NCBI RefSeq assembly: GCF_000621605.1
Contig: NZ_KK211316.1
Coordinates: forward strand, 1 to 64,000
Origin: Butyrivibrio sp. MC2021
GTDB taxonomy: Bacteria; Bacillota; Clostridia; Lachnospirales; Lachnospiraceae
DNA length: 64,000 nt
Reading direction: 5' to 3'
Shown here: one piece after another, positions 54,502 through 63,616 of the stretch
Layout: every line of letters starts with the position of its first letter
How positions within the stretch are numbered: position 1 is the first letter of the stretch
Made by a program: the position numbers and the translations under genes
The notes under the pieces: generated by a model
Database searches by the model: none
Told to the model about the DNA's origin: nothing
What the model saw: only the letters and a program-made list of their open reading frames with translations

Positions 54502-55728
54502 ATGAAAACTCTTTATCTGGAATGTAAGATGGGTGCAGCAGGGGATATGCTTGGAGCAGCACTTCTGGGATTATTTGATGAAACAGATGCTATTTTAAAG
54601 GATTTAAATGAAATAGGCATCCCTTTTGTAGAATTCCGGCTGGAAGAATCAACTAAGTGTGGAATTGTGGGAAATCATCTGAGAGTAATTATAAATGGCG
54701 AAGAGGAAGAGCCAGGCCATTCCCACGAGCATTCCTATGAGCATGATCATGACCATAAACATACTCATGAACATCATCATTCCCACAAATCATTGTATGA
54801 TATCGAAGAAATCATAGAAAATCTGAACATTAACAAAGAAATCAAGAGCGACATCCGTGAAGTTTATGAGCTACTGGCTGAAGCTGAAAGTAAAGTGCAT
54901 GGCGTTCCGGTTCAGGAAATACATTTTCATGAGGTGGGTAACATGGATGCAATTGCAGATATTACTGCATTTTGTTACCTGATGCACGAGCTTGATCCGG
55001 AAAAAGTAATTGTTTCTCCTATCAATGTTGGGGGAGGAACTGTTAAAACAGCACATGGTATTCTTCCTATACCTGCACCTGCTACAGCAGTGCTTTTGGA
55101 GGGGATTCCCTGTTATCAGAGCAATATTGAATCTGAGCTATGTACGCCCACAGGAGCAGCTCTTATCAAGTATTTTGCTTTTGATTTTTCAAATCAGCCT
55201 GTTATGGTTCCGGAAAAAATCGGTTATGGCATGGGAAAAAAGGATTTCCCTCAGGCCAATTGTTTAAGAGCTGTTTTAGGCAATGCAAGAGAAGATACAG
55301 AGCAAATAGTGGAAATATCATGTAATGTGGATGATATGACCGCTGAAGAAATAGGATTTGCTATAGATATGTTATTTGAAGCAGGAGCTGTGGAAGTTTA
55401 TACCACAGCTGTAGGAATGAAGAAGGGCAGGCCGGGTACAGTTATCAGCTGCATGTGCAGGACTGATGAACGCGAAAAAATGGTAGATCTGATGTTTAAG
55501 CATACAACAACCATTGGAATCCGGGAAAATATCTGCAACAGATATGTCATGGCACGTGAAATCAGGAAAATAGATACTCCTTACGGAGAAGTCAGAGTAA
55601 AAAAATCCTATGGCCACGAAGTGTGCAGAGAAAAACTTGAATATGATGACATTGCAGGAATAGCAAGGCTTACAGGCAAATCATTATTGGAATTAAAGAA
55701 AGAAATAAGTGATGAAATAGATAAATAA
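54502..55728 (+). CDS. larC: Nickel-pincer cofactor biosynthesis protein LarC
   Basis: A 408-residue LarC, which inserts nickel into the pyridinium bisthiocarboxylate nucleotide. It begins KTLYLECKMGAAGDMLGAALL, has a His/Glu/Asp-rich nickel-storage loop near residues 73-95, EIHFHEVGNMDAIADI, and CTPTGAALIKYF. The two halves are in one uninterrupted frame, unlike the frameshifted larC1/larC2 of lactobacilli. LarA, LarB and LarE are not in the window. It is translated from a GGAGG site just after hypA and ends at a strong terminator. Confidence 0.94.
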   Translation: MKTLYLECKMGAAGDMLGAALLGLFDETDAILKDLNEIGIPFVEFRLEESTKCGIVGNHLRVIINGEEEEPGHSHEHSYEHDHDHKHTHEHHHSHKSLYDIEEIIENLNINKEIKSDIREVYELLAEAESKVHGVPVQEIHFHEVGNMDAIADITAFCYLMHELDPEKVIVSPINVGGGTVKTAHGILPIPAPATAVLLEGIPCYQSNIESELCTPTGAALIKYFAFDFSNQPVMVPEKIGYGMGKKDFPQANCLRAVLGNAREDTEQIVEISCNVDDMTAEEIGFAIDMLFEAGAVEVYTTAVGMKKGRPGTVISCMCRTDEREKMVDLMFKHTTTIGIRENICNRYVMAREIRKIDTPYGEVRVKKSYGHEVCREKLEYDDIAGIARLTGKSLLELKKEISDEIDK

Positions 55729-55734
55729 TATAAA

Positions 55735-55772
55735 AGGCGCTACCGATTGAACGGTAGCGCTGTATTTTTTTT
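55735..55772. terminator. Terminator of the hypA-larC unit
   Basis: GCGCTACCG pairs with CGGTAGCGC (55738-55760) followed by TGTATTTTTTTT. It also faces the end of the convergent solute-binding gene. Confidence 0.85.
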
Positions 55773-55788
55773 ATCGATTATTTATATT

Positions 55789-57024
55789 TTATTCATTGGC
55801 AAGTTTATTAATCTCTGTCTGAGATTTCATGATGGTTTCACTGACGGATTGTTCACCGTTTATGCAGCTTACAAGCTCTTTTCCGAACACTTCCTCAATA
55901 CGGGACCATTTGGTTGTTCTTGGGCGAACTCTTGAATTATTGGTGCCTTTGTAAATTGCTTCAAAATAAGGATATTGCTGGATAATAGCCTCATCTCTGA
56001 AAATACTCTTCCTTGTAGGGATACCGCCGTCTTTCAAGGATTCGCGCTGAACTTCTTCGCTGGTAAGGTAGATTGCAAGTTCCAGTGCAAGTTCTTTATT
56101 TGCAGAATTTTTGGTTACCCCCAGGAGCCAGTTACCAATCTCGCCGGTTGGTAAAGCAGCAGAAGAAGCTGTTTTTTTACCGGGGATCTGAGCAATTTCT
56201 GCAGTCTGACCACTTCCCGATATAAACCATGAAGGCCATCCTAAAGCGATAGCTCCTTCTCCGGAGTTGATATTGCTAATGAGGTCATCTTTTTCGAGAT
56301 TTGCACCGGTAGCGAGCAACTTACAGTAGAATTCAAGTGCATCCCTGCTTTCCTGTGAATCAATGATAACATTGTTGTTTGAATCAAATATATCTCCGCC
56401 GAAAGCCCAAAGAATCGGAAGAAAGTCGGAAACGATGGGATTTCCGCTCTGTCCTCGGATTACGTAGCCGTTTTTCCCGCTATCCTTGGCCTCCTGACAG
56501 ATATTTAATATGCTTTCCCAATCAGACATGTCCGGGTTGGAGCCGGTAAGGTTTTTATTGTAAAATAATAATTGGACATTTCCGGAGAACGGAAGCGCGT
56601 AGGTGGCTCCCAGTGGGTATGGATCCTTGCCCAGCAGCCTGGATTTTTCAACAAAATCTTCATCATCGGAATAACCAAGAGAAGTCAGGTTGCAAAGAAT
56701 ATTCTGTTCAATATATTCAGGCATTAATGGGTCATCTATCATGACAATGTCATATGTAGCCACATTGTTTGAAGCATCGGTAAGCACCTGGCTTCGAATG
56801 TCATTTGCGGACATAGAAACGACTTTTATCGTGCATCCGTGCTCAGATTCGAATTTACCCTTTACCGAATTGATAACATCGGTAAAAGATCCGTCCCTTG
56901 CTGCGATAGTAAGCGATGTATCGCCTGTTGAGGCTGTATTTTTTTGTTCTGCGCCACATCCTGAAAGAGAAGATGCCAGCATCGCCGCAAGCAGGGTTGA
57001 GGCTATAATTTTAGTCCATTTCAT
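55789..57024 (-). CDS. Second orphan solute-binding lipoprotein
   Basis: A 411-residue extracellular binding protein of the ABC sugar type. The lipobox LSGC gives a lipidated Cys near 23. It has ATYDIVMIDDPLMPEYIE, YALPFSGNVQLLFYNK and WPSWFISGSG. The start at 57024 follows GGAGGAAAC. No permease or ATPase genes are adjacent. It lies between larC and the CobW-like gene on the opposite strand, but sequence gives no sign that its ligand is a metal. Confidence 0.86.
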   Translation of the reverse strand: MKWTKIIASTLLAAMLASSLSGCGAEQKNTASTGDTSLTIAARDGSFTDVINSVKGKFESEHGCTIKVVSMSANDIRSQVLTDASNNVATYDIVMIDDPLMPEYIEQNILCNLTSLGYSDDEDFVEKSRLLGKDPYPLGATYALPFSGNVQLLFYNKNLTGSNPDMSDWESILNICQEAKDSGKNGYVIRGQSGNPIVSDFLPILWAFGGDIFDSNNNVIIDSQESRDALEFYCKLLATGANLEKDDLISNINSGEGAIALGWPSWFISGSGQTAEIAQIPGKKTASSAALPTGEIGNWLLGVTKNSANKELALELAIYLTSEEVQRESLKDGGIPTRKSIFRDEAIIQQYPYFEAIYKGTNNSRVRPRTTKWSRIEEVFGKELVSCINGEQSVSETIMKSQTEINKLANE

Positions 57025-57146
57025 AGGCGTTTCCTCCACAAGGTTATACAAGGATATATTATCATATTCCGATATATTATGTATGAAAATAAAATTACCT
57101 TATGATTAAATTATAAATAAAAATTAAATAGAAACGGGATGAAGAA

Positions 57147-58094
57147 ATGATAAAGCTAGATTTAATTACTGGATTTTTGGGCTCAGGTAAAACAACTTTT
57201 ATTAAGAAATACGCGCGATATTTTATTGATAACAATGAGAGGATATGCATCATTGAGAATGACTTTGGCGCCATAAATGTGGATATGGTCATGCTTCGAG
57301 AACTGGAATCGGACAACTGTAATCTTGAGATGATCGTAGGGGGAGATGGTCAGGAAGCCCATAAAAGGAGACTTAAGACAAAATTGATCTCCATGGCCAT
57401 GCAGGGCTATGAGAGAGTGATCATCGAGCCTTCGGGTATATTTGATCCTGATGAGTTTTTTGATCTGATATATGAAGAACCACTGGATAGATGGTATGAA
57501 ATCGGCAATGTGATATGCATTGTGGATCCGACCCAGGATAAAAATATTTCGGATAATTCTAAATATATCCTTGCTACTGAGGCTGCAGGAGCAGGAATAA
57601 TATTATTCAGTAAAGCAGGTTTATGCAGCAGACAGGAGCTGGATTATTCCAAAAAGTTTCTTGAAGAAACAATGAAGCAGTTTGGATGTCTTAAGGAAAA
57701 CACAAATATTGAAATTATAGATGCTGATTGGAACAAGCTGGGCGATAAGGACTTTAGTAGAATAATTAATTGTGGATATAATAAAATGAGTTATATTAAG
57801 ATGCCAATTGTTGACGGAAATAAATTTGATACTATTTTTTATTTCGATTTTACAATGGAGCAGGAATTACTTCGGGATAATATCAGAAAAATATTTGCAG
57901 ATTCTCGCTGCGGCTTTGTCCATCGTATTAAAGGTGTAGTAAAAGGGAATGCAGACTCTTTTTATGAAATAAATGCCAATAGGCAAGGTATTACAGAAAA
58001 AGAGGTCAGTGCGGACAGAGCAGTTTTAATTGTGATAGGAGAGAATCTTAACAAGGGCATATTGACGGAGTTTCTGGGGGAGCCAACCCTGTAA
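57147..58094 (+). CDS. CobW/COG0523 GTPase, lacking the CxCC metal motif
   Basis: A 315-residue metallochaperone-type GTPase. Walker A is ITGFLGSGKTTFI (near 7-19), Walker B region VIIEPSGIFDP, and a CobW_C-like end with IKGVVKGN. The family's metal-binding GCICC motif expected near residue 60-70 is replaced by LEMIVGGDGQEAHKRRLK, with no cysteine pair. It may therefore bind metal differently, or not at all. It stands alone between two unrelated genes. The 3' part contains an iteron-like copy at 57930. Confidence 0.87.
   Translation: MIKLDLITGFLGSGKTTFIKKYARYFIDNNERICIIENDFGAINVDMVMLRELESDNCNLEMIVGGDGQEAHKRRLKTKLISMAMQGYERVIIEPSGIFDPDEFFDLIYEEPLDRWYEIGNVICIVDPTQDKNISDNSKYILATEAAGAGIILFSKAGLCSRQELDYSKKFLEETMKQFGCLKENTNIEIIDADWNKLGDKDFSRIINCGYNKMSYIKMPIVDGNKFDTIFYFDFTMEQELLRDNIRKIFADSRCGFVHRIKGVVKGNADSFYEINANRQGITEKEVSADRAVLIVIGENLNKGILTEFLGEPTL
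57930..57950 (+). repeat. Dispersed iteron copy inside the cobW-like gene
   Basis: It reads AAAGGTGTAGTAAAAGGGAAT, fitting the iteron consensus at all but the central bases. The closest relatives are the accA copy at 35944 and the origin copy at 50797. It encodes KGVVKGN; KG is common at this point in CobW proteins, so protein constraint is partly involved. Confidence 0.6.
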
Positions 58095-58225
58095 ACCGTG
58101 AACATGTCTGACAATTTACGAAATAATTCCCGAAAAGGCTTATAAATTGTGCATTTTTGCAAAATTGTAGTATAATATTCTTTAGGTGGCTGTTAAATTG
58201 CTGTTTTTTTTAGGGGAGACATACT

Positions 58226-59641
58226 ATGAATGAGGGGATCGGAGACGGTAAGATAGGATATTCTTCAGAAGCTAATTTTGCACCTAATGATATTCTTTAC
58301 ATGCTAAGGGACTTGCCGGATGCATGTTGTATTTTTAAGGTTCTGACAGATCCGTTCGGAACTGTTAAAGATATGCTTTTTTTATTTGCCAACGAGAAGT
58401 ATGCGGCAATATGTGGCAAGCCCATTGCTGAACTTATTGGCAATACTTTCTATAAGACTGTATCCAATATGGATGAGGACTGGTTGAAATTCAGTTATCA
58501 GGCCGCCATATTAAGACAATCTTCCATGAATCGCACTTATAATACCAGAATGGACAAATGGTACGAATTTTGGGCTGTTCCGGTTTATCAAAAAGGATTC
58601 TGTGCTTTCATAATTCATGATGTTACCACAACTAAAAGAGACGAAGATCACAACATTTTTGCTACAAACACCAGTAATGTCATTATTGAGTGTGCCAAGG
58701 AACTTACTACATCAGAGTATCATAAAGGTGTAAAAAAGGTTCTTAAAAGGTTGGGACAGACCATAGAAGCAGACAGAGTATTTGTTGCCCAGATGAAGGA
58801 CAGAAAAATCGAAGAGATATTTGAGTGGATGAGCAACACTACCACCCTGGATATGCCGCTTAGAAAGGTATTCGAAAAATATGATATCCCTATGATGTGG
58901 GATAAGCAGCTTCAGGGCAAAAATGTCGTTATGGTAGATGATACGAACTGCATAGCAGACGTTAATGAAATAGTTTATCAGGATATTCTCGCGGGAAGAG
59001 TATCCAATTATATGATAGCTGCCTTAAAGGACAAAAAGGAAGTTATAGGTTATCTGGTGGCTGATAATTATTCAATAAATCTGCAGATCAACGTAGCAGA
59101 AGTATTTGAATCAGTTGCTATTTTCCTTGCAGCTGAGATGAGAAATCATGATCTGAATCAGGAACTTATGTATTTAGGAAGCCATGATGCCCTTACAGGA
59201 CTAGGAAACAGATATGCCCTTAATCAGACACTTTATCTTCTTTCCGGTATGAAAACAACGGTTGGTGTATGCTATTCAGATATCAACGGACTTAAATCCA
59301 TCAATGATGCCAAGGGGCATGAATTCGGCGATCAGTTGATCAAGGATACTGCTGAGATTTTTGCAGGTGTTTTTAAGAAAAAATATTGCTATAGAATCGG
59401 TGGAGATGAATTCATAGCAATTGTTCCCGAAGTTGATGAGGTCAGATTTAATGCGCTTGTTCAGAAGCTGGAGAGTAAGACGAAAAAAGTCTCACTTGCC
59501 ATCGGACATGAATGGACCAATAATTCCGGTGCAATAAATAAAGCTGTGAAGAATGCTGATGAAGCTATGTACAGCAGTAAGGCCGATTATTATGAAAGTC
59601 ATGAAAGACGTCAGCAAAATATCAGTTTAAAGAGCAAGTGA
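58226..59641 (+). CDS. Diguanylate cyclase with PAS and GAF-like sensors
   Basis: A 471-residue soluble protein. A PAS-like domain (about 25-140, KPIAELIGNTFYK) is followed by a GAF-like domain (about 150-305) and a GGDEF domain (about 315-460). The active motif YRIGGDEF is intact near 392-396, and HDALTGLGNRYALN precedes it. No RxxD inhibitory site is visible five residues before GGDEF. It should make c-di-GMP, opposing the EAL enzyme at 19090. GGGGAGAC precedes the ATG. It converges on the MATE gene with a 2-bp gap. Confidence 0.92.
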   Translation: MNEGIGDGKIGYSSEANFAPNDILYMLRDLPDACCIFKVLTDPFGTVKDMLFLFANEKYAAICGKPIAELIGNTFYKTVSNMDEDWLKFSYQAAILRQSSMNRTYNTRMDKWYEFWAVPVYQKGFCAFIIHDVTTTKRDEDHNIFATNTSNVIIECAKELTTSEYHKGVKKVLKRLGQTIEADRVFVAQMKDRKIEEIFEWMSNTTTLDMPLRKVFEKYDIPMMWDKQLQGKNVVMVDDTNCIADVNEIVYQDILAGRVSNYMIAALKDKKEVIGYLVADNYSINLQINVAEVFESVAIFLAAEMRNHDLNQELMYLGSHDALTGLGNRYALNQTLYLLSGMKTTVGVCYSDINGLKSINDAKGHEFGDQLIKDTAEIFAGVFKKKYCYRIGGDEFIAIVPEVDEVRFNALVQKLESKTKKVSLAIGHEWTNNSGAINKAVKNADEAMYSSKADYYESHERRQQNISLKSK

Positions 59642-59643
59642 TA

Positions 59644-61002
59644 TTATTTGGCATATGATGCATCCACCTTGTTCTCCCAATTGCTCCTATTAAAATATAT
59701 AAGCATTATTATGCTGCAGATAAGCCATCCTGCGGGATAGGCGATCGAAATAGGATAGATTGATGTAGTAAGGTGAGATGCTATAAAAAGATAAATCTGC
59801 CTGAACAGCACAAAAGAGCTGAGCATGATATACATGGGAGCTTTGGCGTCACCGATACCACGGAGGGCGCCTGCGTGTGTCTGGTTACTGCAGCACAGAA
59901 TATCAAAAAAGCAGTTCATTCGGATGAATAAAGTGCCAAAACGGATTACTTCCGGATCGGAATTAAACAATTTAACAAGCTGTGGTGCCGCTAAAAATTC
60001 CGGGATTACCAGCACCAAAGTGCATACTGCAGCAATTAAAAGGGCTTCTCTGATGCCCTTTTTTATTCTGTCTACATTGCCGGCTCCGGCGTTCTGTCCA
60101 ACGAAAGTGGTGGCTGTCAGTGCAATGCTCTGCATAGGCAGCATGACAAAATTATCAATTCTTCCGTAGGCTCCCCAGCCTGCAGTGCTGTGTTCTCCGA
60201 ATCTGTTTATATATCCCTGAACAAATAAATTAGAGAAAGAAATAACAGCTGTCTGTATTCCGGCAGGCATTCCTATAGTGATTATCTGCTGTATTATTTT
60301 TTTATCGATTTTTAATTCGGATATTCTGAGTCTATATACTTCCTTGCTTCTTGTCAGAACAATAAGCGTCAAAAAAGCTGAAACAAACTGAGAGATTATG
60401 GTTGCATAGGCTGCGCCTGCCACACCTAATCTAAGGTTTACAACAAAATATATATCAAGAATTATATTAAGAACAGAGGTTATTATAAGAAAAATAAGAG
60501 GTCTCACGGAGTCCCCAACAGCCCTTAAGATGGCAGATCCGATGTTGTACAGCATAAGGCCCAGGATACCGAGAAAATAGATCTGAAGATATTGTTTAGC
60601 CAGGGGCATTACGCTTTCAGGTGTGGACATAAAAACCAAAAGGGGCGGAGTGATGAAATATCCGAATACCATAAGGACAAGTCCCAGTAAGAATGTACAT
60701 GCTATAGACGTGTGTACCGCTTTGGAAAGCCCTGCGTTATCTTTTGCGCCAAAATTATGTGAAATAATTACACTGGCTCCGGCTGAAAAACCCATAAAAA
60801 AGCCTACCAGTGTAGTGATGGCGGGGGCAACGCTTGTAACCGCACCAAGAGCGCTGGCGCCGACAACGCGGCCAACGATGATACTGTCGATAGTGTTATA
60901 TAATTGCTGGAAGACATTACCGGCTAACAGGGGAATGGCAAAAAGAATAAGCTCTTTTCTGATATTTCCCTGAGTCATGTCCATAGTAGATGTTTTTGAC
61001 AT
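59644..61002 (-). CDS. MATE family efflux pump (second)
   Basis: A 452-residue transporter with about twelve membrane segments: FQQLYNTIDSIIVGRVVGASALGAV near the N terminus and FVGQNAGAGNVDRIKKG in the second half. It resembles the NorM/DinF-like MATE group of Firmicutes and differs clearly from the pump at 44454. AGCAGG lies 6 bp before the ATG at 61002. The substrate is unknown. Confidence 0.93.
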   Translation of the reverse strand: MSKTSTMDMTQGNIRKELILFAIPLLAGNVFQQLYNTIDSIIVGRVVGASALGAVTSVAPAITTLVGFFMGFSAGASVIISHNFGAKDNAGLSKAVHTSIACTFLLGLVLMVFGYFITPPLLVFMSTPESVMPLAKQYLQIYFLGILGLMLYNIGSAILRAVGDSVRPLIFLIITSVLNIILDIYFVVNLRLGVAGAAYATIISQFVSAFLTLIVLTRSKEVYRLRISELKIDKKIIQQIITIGMPAGIQTAVISFSNLFVQGYINRFGEHSTAGWGAYGRIDNFVMLPMQSIALTATTFVGQNAGAGNVDRIKKGIREALLIAAVCTLVLVIPEFLAAPQLVKLFNSDPEVIRFGTLFIRMNCFFDILCCSNQTHAGALRGIGDAKAPMYIMLSSFVLFRQIYLFIASHLTTSIYPISIAYPAGWLICSIIMLIYFNRSNWENKVDASYAK

Positions 61003-61109
61003 GGAATCCTGCTTTCTCTGATTAAAATAGGCCATCGCCGGAAGCGATAGCCTATTGATGTATAACCTATGTATAATTATAAAACTTGTTTAGCCAAAAA
61101 TCAAAGTCA

Positions 61110-62093
61110 TTATGCAAGTGAAGCAGTAATGATAGCCATTGAATAAACTTCGATGGCGTTGCATCCACGTGAAAGATCATTGATAGGAGCGTTAAGACCA
61201 AGAAGAATCGGTCCGTATGCTTCGAAATTGCCCATTCTCTGTGCAATCTTGTAACCAATGTTACCTGCGTTGATGTCAGGGAAAATGAAGGTGTTAGCGT
61301 GGCCTGCTACAGCAGATCCGGGAGCCTTCTGCTTAGCAACGCGAGGTGCTACGGCAGCATCAAACTGAAGCTCTCCGTCGATCGGAACATCAGGATACTT
61401 CTCCTGAGCCTTCTTTGTTGCGTTCTGCATCTTTGTAACTGTATCGTCCTTTGCTGAACCCTTTGTTGAGAATGAAAGGAAAGCAACCTTAGGATCGATT
61501 CCGAATCTCTTAGCGCAGTTAACTGTCTCGCCGCAGATCTCAACAAGCTCATCCTCGTTAGGATTGATGTTGATACCGCAGTCAGCCATTGCAATCACTT
61601 CGTTCTCCCCTGTTGCTGAAGGGCGAACAAGGATAAAGCAAGAAGAAACGATAGTGTTTTCAGGCTTTGTCTTGATGATCTGAAGGGCGGGACGAACTGT
61701 ATCAGCGGTTGAATATGTAGCACCGCCGAGGAGGCAGTCGCCATAGCCCATCTTTACAAGCATAGTTCCGAAATAGTTGGTCTGCTTAAGCATAGGGATT
61801 GCCTTCTCAGGAGTCATTCCTTTGCTCTTTCTGAGTTCGCAGAACTGCTCAACCATCTCATCAAATTTATCATAGTTATCAGGATCAATGATCTTAGCGC
61901 CTCTGATGTTGTATCCGGCATCCTCAGCAGCCTTGTTGATCTGTGCCTCGTTGCCGAGAAGAATAGGCTTTAAGAAATTGCCTGCAAGAAGACGTGAAGC
62001 TGCTTCAAGAATTCTTGGGTCTGATCCCTCAGGGAAAACAATAGTCTTAGGGTTCTCCTTAAGTCTCTGAATCATGTCACCAAATCCGTACAT
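61110..62093 (-). CDS. pta: Phosphate acetyltransferase
   Basis: A 327-residue Pta that interconverts acetyl-CoA and acetyl phosphate. It has the start QRLKENPKTIVFPEGSDPRILEAA, MLVKMGYGDCLLGGATYSTADTVRPAL and AGHANTFIFPDINAGNIGYKIAQRMG. The short single-domain form is the clostridial type. AAGGAGG gives a strong ribosome site. ackA is not adjacent. This is a core energy gene on the same DNA as the plasmid-type origin. Confidence 0.96.
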   Translation of the reverse strand: MYGFGDMIQRLKENPKTIVFPEGSDPRILEAASRLLAGNFLKPILLGNEAQINKAAEDAGYNIRGAKIIDPDNYDKFDEMVEQFCELRKSKGMTPEKAIPMLKQTNYFGTMLVKMGYGDCLLGGATYSTADTVRPALQIIKTKPENTIVSSCFILVRPSATGENEVIAMADCGININPNEDELVEICGETVNCAKRFGIDPKVAFLSFSTKGSAKDDTVTKMQNATKKAQEKYPDVPIDGELQFDAAVAPRVAKQKAPGSAVAGHANTFIFPDINAGNIGYKIAQRMGNFEAYGPILLGLNAPINDLSRGCNAIEVYSMAIITASLA

Positions 62094-62316
62094 ATATTTA
62101 TCCTCCTTATAATAATACAGGTTTTAGTATCTTTTTATAAAAAATGTAAGCGCATACATTCATGCGCAATAGGCATTATAGCCTTTTGAAAAACATAAAA
62201 AATTGATTTCGCTCAAGTTTACTTGACATCTTTTTAACATGGTTTTGACATCTTTATCGCCGTTATATTAGAATGTATTGCATATTTATTATCTAAAAAA
62301 GCGAGGTTATCTAATT

Positions 62317-62553
62317 ATGAATATGAATCCTATGCTGCTTATGCAGCTTCAGCAGAGATTAAGCCAGTTTCAGCAGGACCATCCCAAGGTAATGCCTTTT
62401 TTCCAGGCTGTAGGTAATAATGCTGTTCAGGAGGGTACTGTTTTTGCCATAAAAGTTACCACTCCCGACGGTAAAACTCTGGAATCCAATATCAGACTTA
62501 CTGCCAATGACATTGAAACCATAAACATGATGAAAAATGCAAACAATCAGTAA
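62317..62553 (+). CDS. Unknown small protein, 78 residues
   Basis: A Met- and Gln-rich N terminus (MNMNPMLLMQLQQRLSQF) and a short C-terminal beta-rich part (TVFAIKVTTPDGKTLESNIRL). GAGGTT lies 9 bp before the ATG at 62317. It has a strong terminator. I recognise no family. It is likely to be a small cytoplasmic protein. Confidence 0.7.
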   Translation: MNMNPMLLMQLQQRLSQFQQDHPKVMPFFQAVGNNAVQEGTVFAIKVTTPDGKTLESNIRLTANDIETINMMKNANNQ

Positions 62554-62557
62554 TAAA

Positions 62558-62600
62558 AAAAGGGGATGAATAACAAGAGTTATCTTGGTATTCTCCCCTT
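62558..62600. terminator. Bidirectional terminator
   Basis: AAAAAGGGGA pairs with TCCCCTTTTT through a longer interrupted stem. It serves the small gene and faces the converging 62634 gene. The AAAAGGGGA resembles part of an iteron but lacks GGTGAC. Confidence 0.8.
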
Positions 62601-62633
62601 TTTATTTATCTTTCTTGTATTAAAAAGATCTTT

Positions 62634-63239
62634 TTACAGAACTTTCTCGTAATATCCCCCTTTGTTTACGAAGCCTGTTTTTGACAGATAGGCCTTGTGA
62701 TTCTCATCGGACCCTCTGTAGGTAACAGACTTAATGCCTTTTCCGGGCAGTTTGGAAAACAGGAAGTTTCCTATGGAAAAATCTCTGTATTCAGGAGTTG
62801 AGTAATCAAGCAAAAGATCAAGAACTCCGTCTTTTAATGTACCGATGACAATTCCGGCAGGTGTTCCCTTGTGGCATACAACGTAGCCGACATTGGCGTT
62901 GGGAAAATCAATAACAGTTCCCGGAAAACACTTCTGTATGTCATCGCTGTAGGTATCTATTGCATAGTGCAATAATTTATCTCCGGTATTTACTTCCACG
63001 AAGTCATAAGAACGTTTTGTATTACTCAGTTTCACAAGATGGTAGATGTTAATGAAAACAAGTATAAAATTCATTATGGCTGTGGGATAAGAGTGAATAA
63101 TCAGGGCATACACCATGAAGATCACACTTCCGATGGTATTCACAACCCTGAGTTTGACCACCGATACCATGAAAAACGATATTACCACCAGAGCTGAACC
63201 TATGTAGCCTACAGCTTCTATGATTGCTTTACTGTCCAT
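62634..63239 (-). CDS. YgjV-like membrane protein with C-terminal soluble domain
   Basis: A 201-residue protein. Three hydrophobic segments in the first 75 residues (GYIGSALVVISFFMVSVVKLRVVNTIGS) fit the YgjV inner-membrane family. The remaining 125 residues form a soluble domain whose IGNFLFSKLPGKGIKSVTY to AYLSKTGF pattern recalls a GNAT-like or related fold. GAGAGG precedes the ATG. Its function is unknown. Confidence 0.75.
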   Translation of the reverse strand: MDSKAIIEAVGYIGSALVVISFFMVSVVKLRVVNTIGSVIFMVYALIIHSYPTAIMNFILVFINIYHLVKLSNTKRSYDFVEVNTGDKLLHYAIDTYSDDIQKCFPGTVIDFPNANVGYVVCHKGTPAGIVIGTLKDGVLDLLLDYSTPEYRDFSIGNFLFSKLPGKGIKSVTYRGSDENHKAYLSKTGFVNKGGYYEKVL

Positions 63240-63431
63240 TTATTTAATCCTCTCAATATGTTATTAGGCACTCCTTGCAATTATCAATATAATGTTAACA
63301 AATAATCGACCATAGTTCAATTCATGACAGGCATTTTATATTTTTACTTAATAGAGAAATAAGCCTGTTTAACACGCTTCAGTGAGAATATATTTGGTTT
63401 CTTCGGTCTGATATATTTGATTCATAAGATA

Positions 63432-63560
63432 AAAGGGAGTAGCGGAACACCGATTATACTAGGTGATCTTGAAATCGTCAACCGGAGAAGAAATCCTCCG
63501 TATCAAGTGAGACTGCAAGACTTTTATCGCAACAATTATATTTGCGATAAGGCTCTTTAT
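63432..63560 (+). promoter_or_regulatory. Possible yybP-ykoY-type leader and hairpin upstream of flotillin
   Basis: The 377-bp gap before the flotillin gene has no coding sequence. It holds AAAGGGAGTAGC (63432-63443) and CGTCAACCGG (63476-63485), the two most conserved loops of the manganese-sensing yybP-ykoY riboswitch, joined by a stem-like segment. A terminator-like hairpin follows, TTATCGCAA (63524-63532) with TTGCGATAA (63542-63550), then GGCTCTTTATTATT. The identification is by eye from two short loops, and the gene downstream is not a typical manganese gene. Confidence 0.45.
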
Positions 63561-63616
63561 TATTAGAAAGGCCAGTACGCACACAATTGGGTAACCCCCA
63601 GGAAAGAGAGGATCTT

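Noticed and set aside
58723..58740. AAAGGTGTAAAAAAGG in the diguanylate cyclase gene
   Set aside because: One base shorter between the two half-motifs and without the final GGAA; likely chance in Lys-rich coding sequence.
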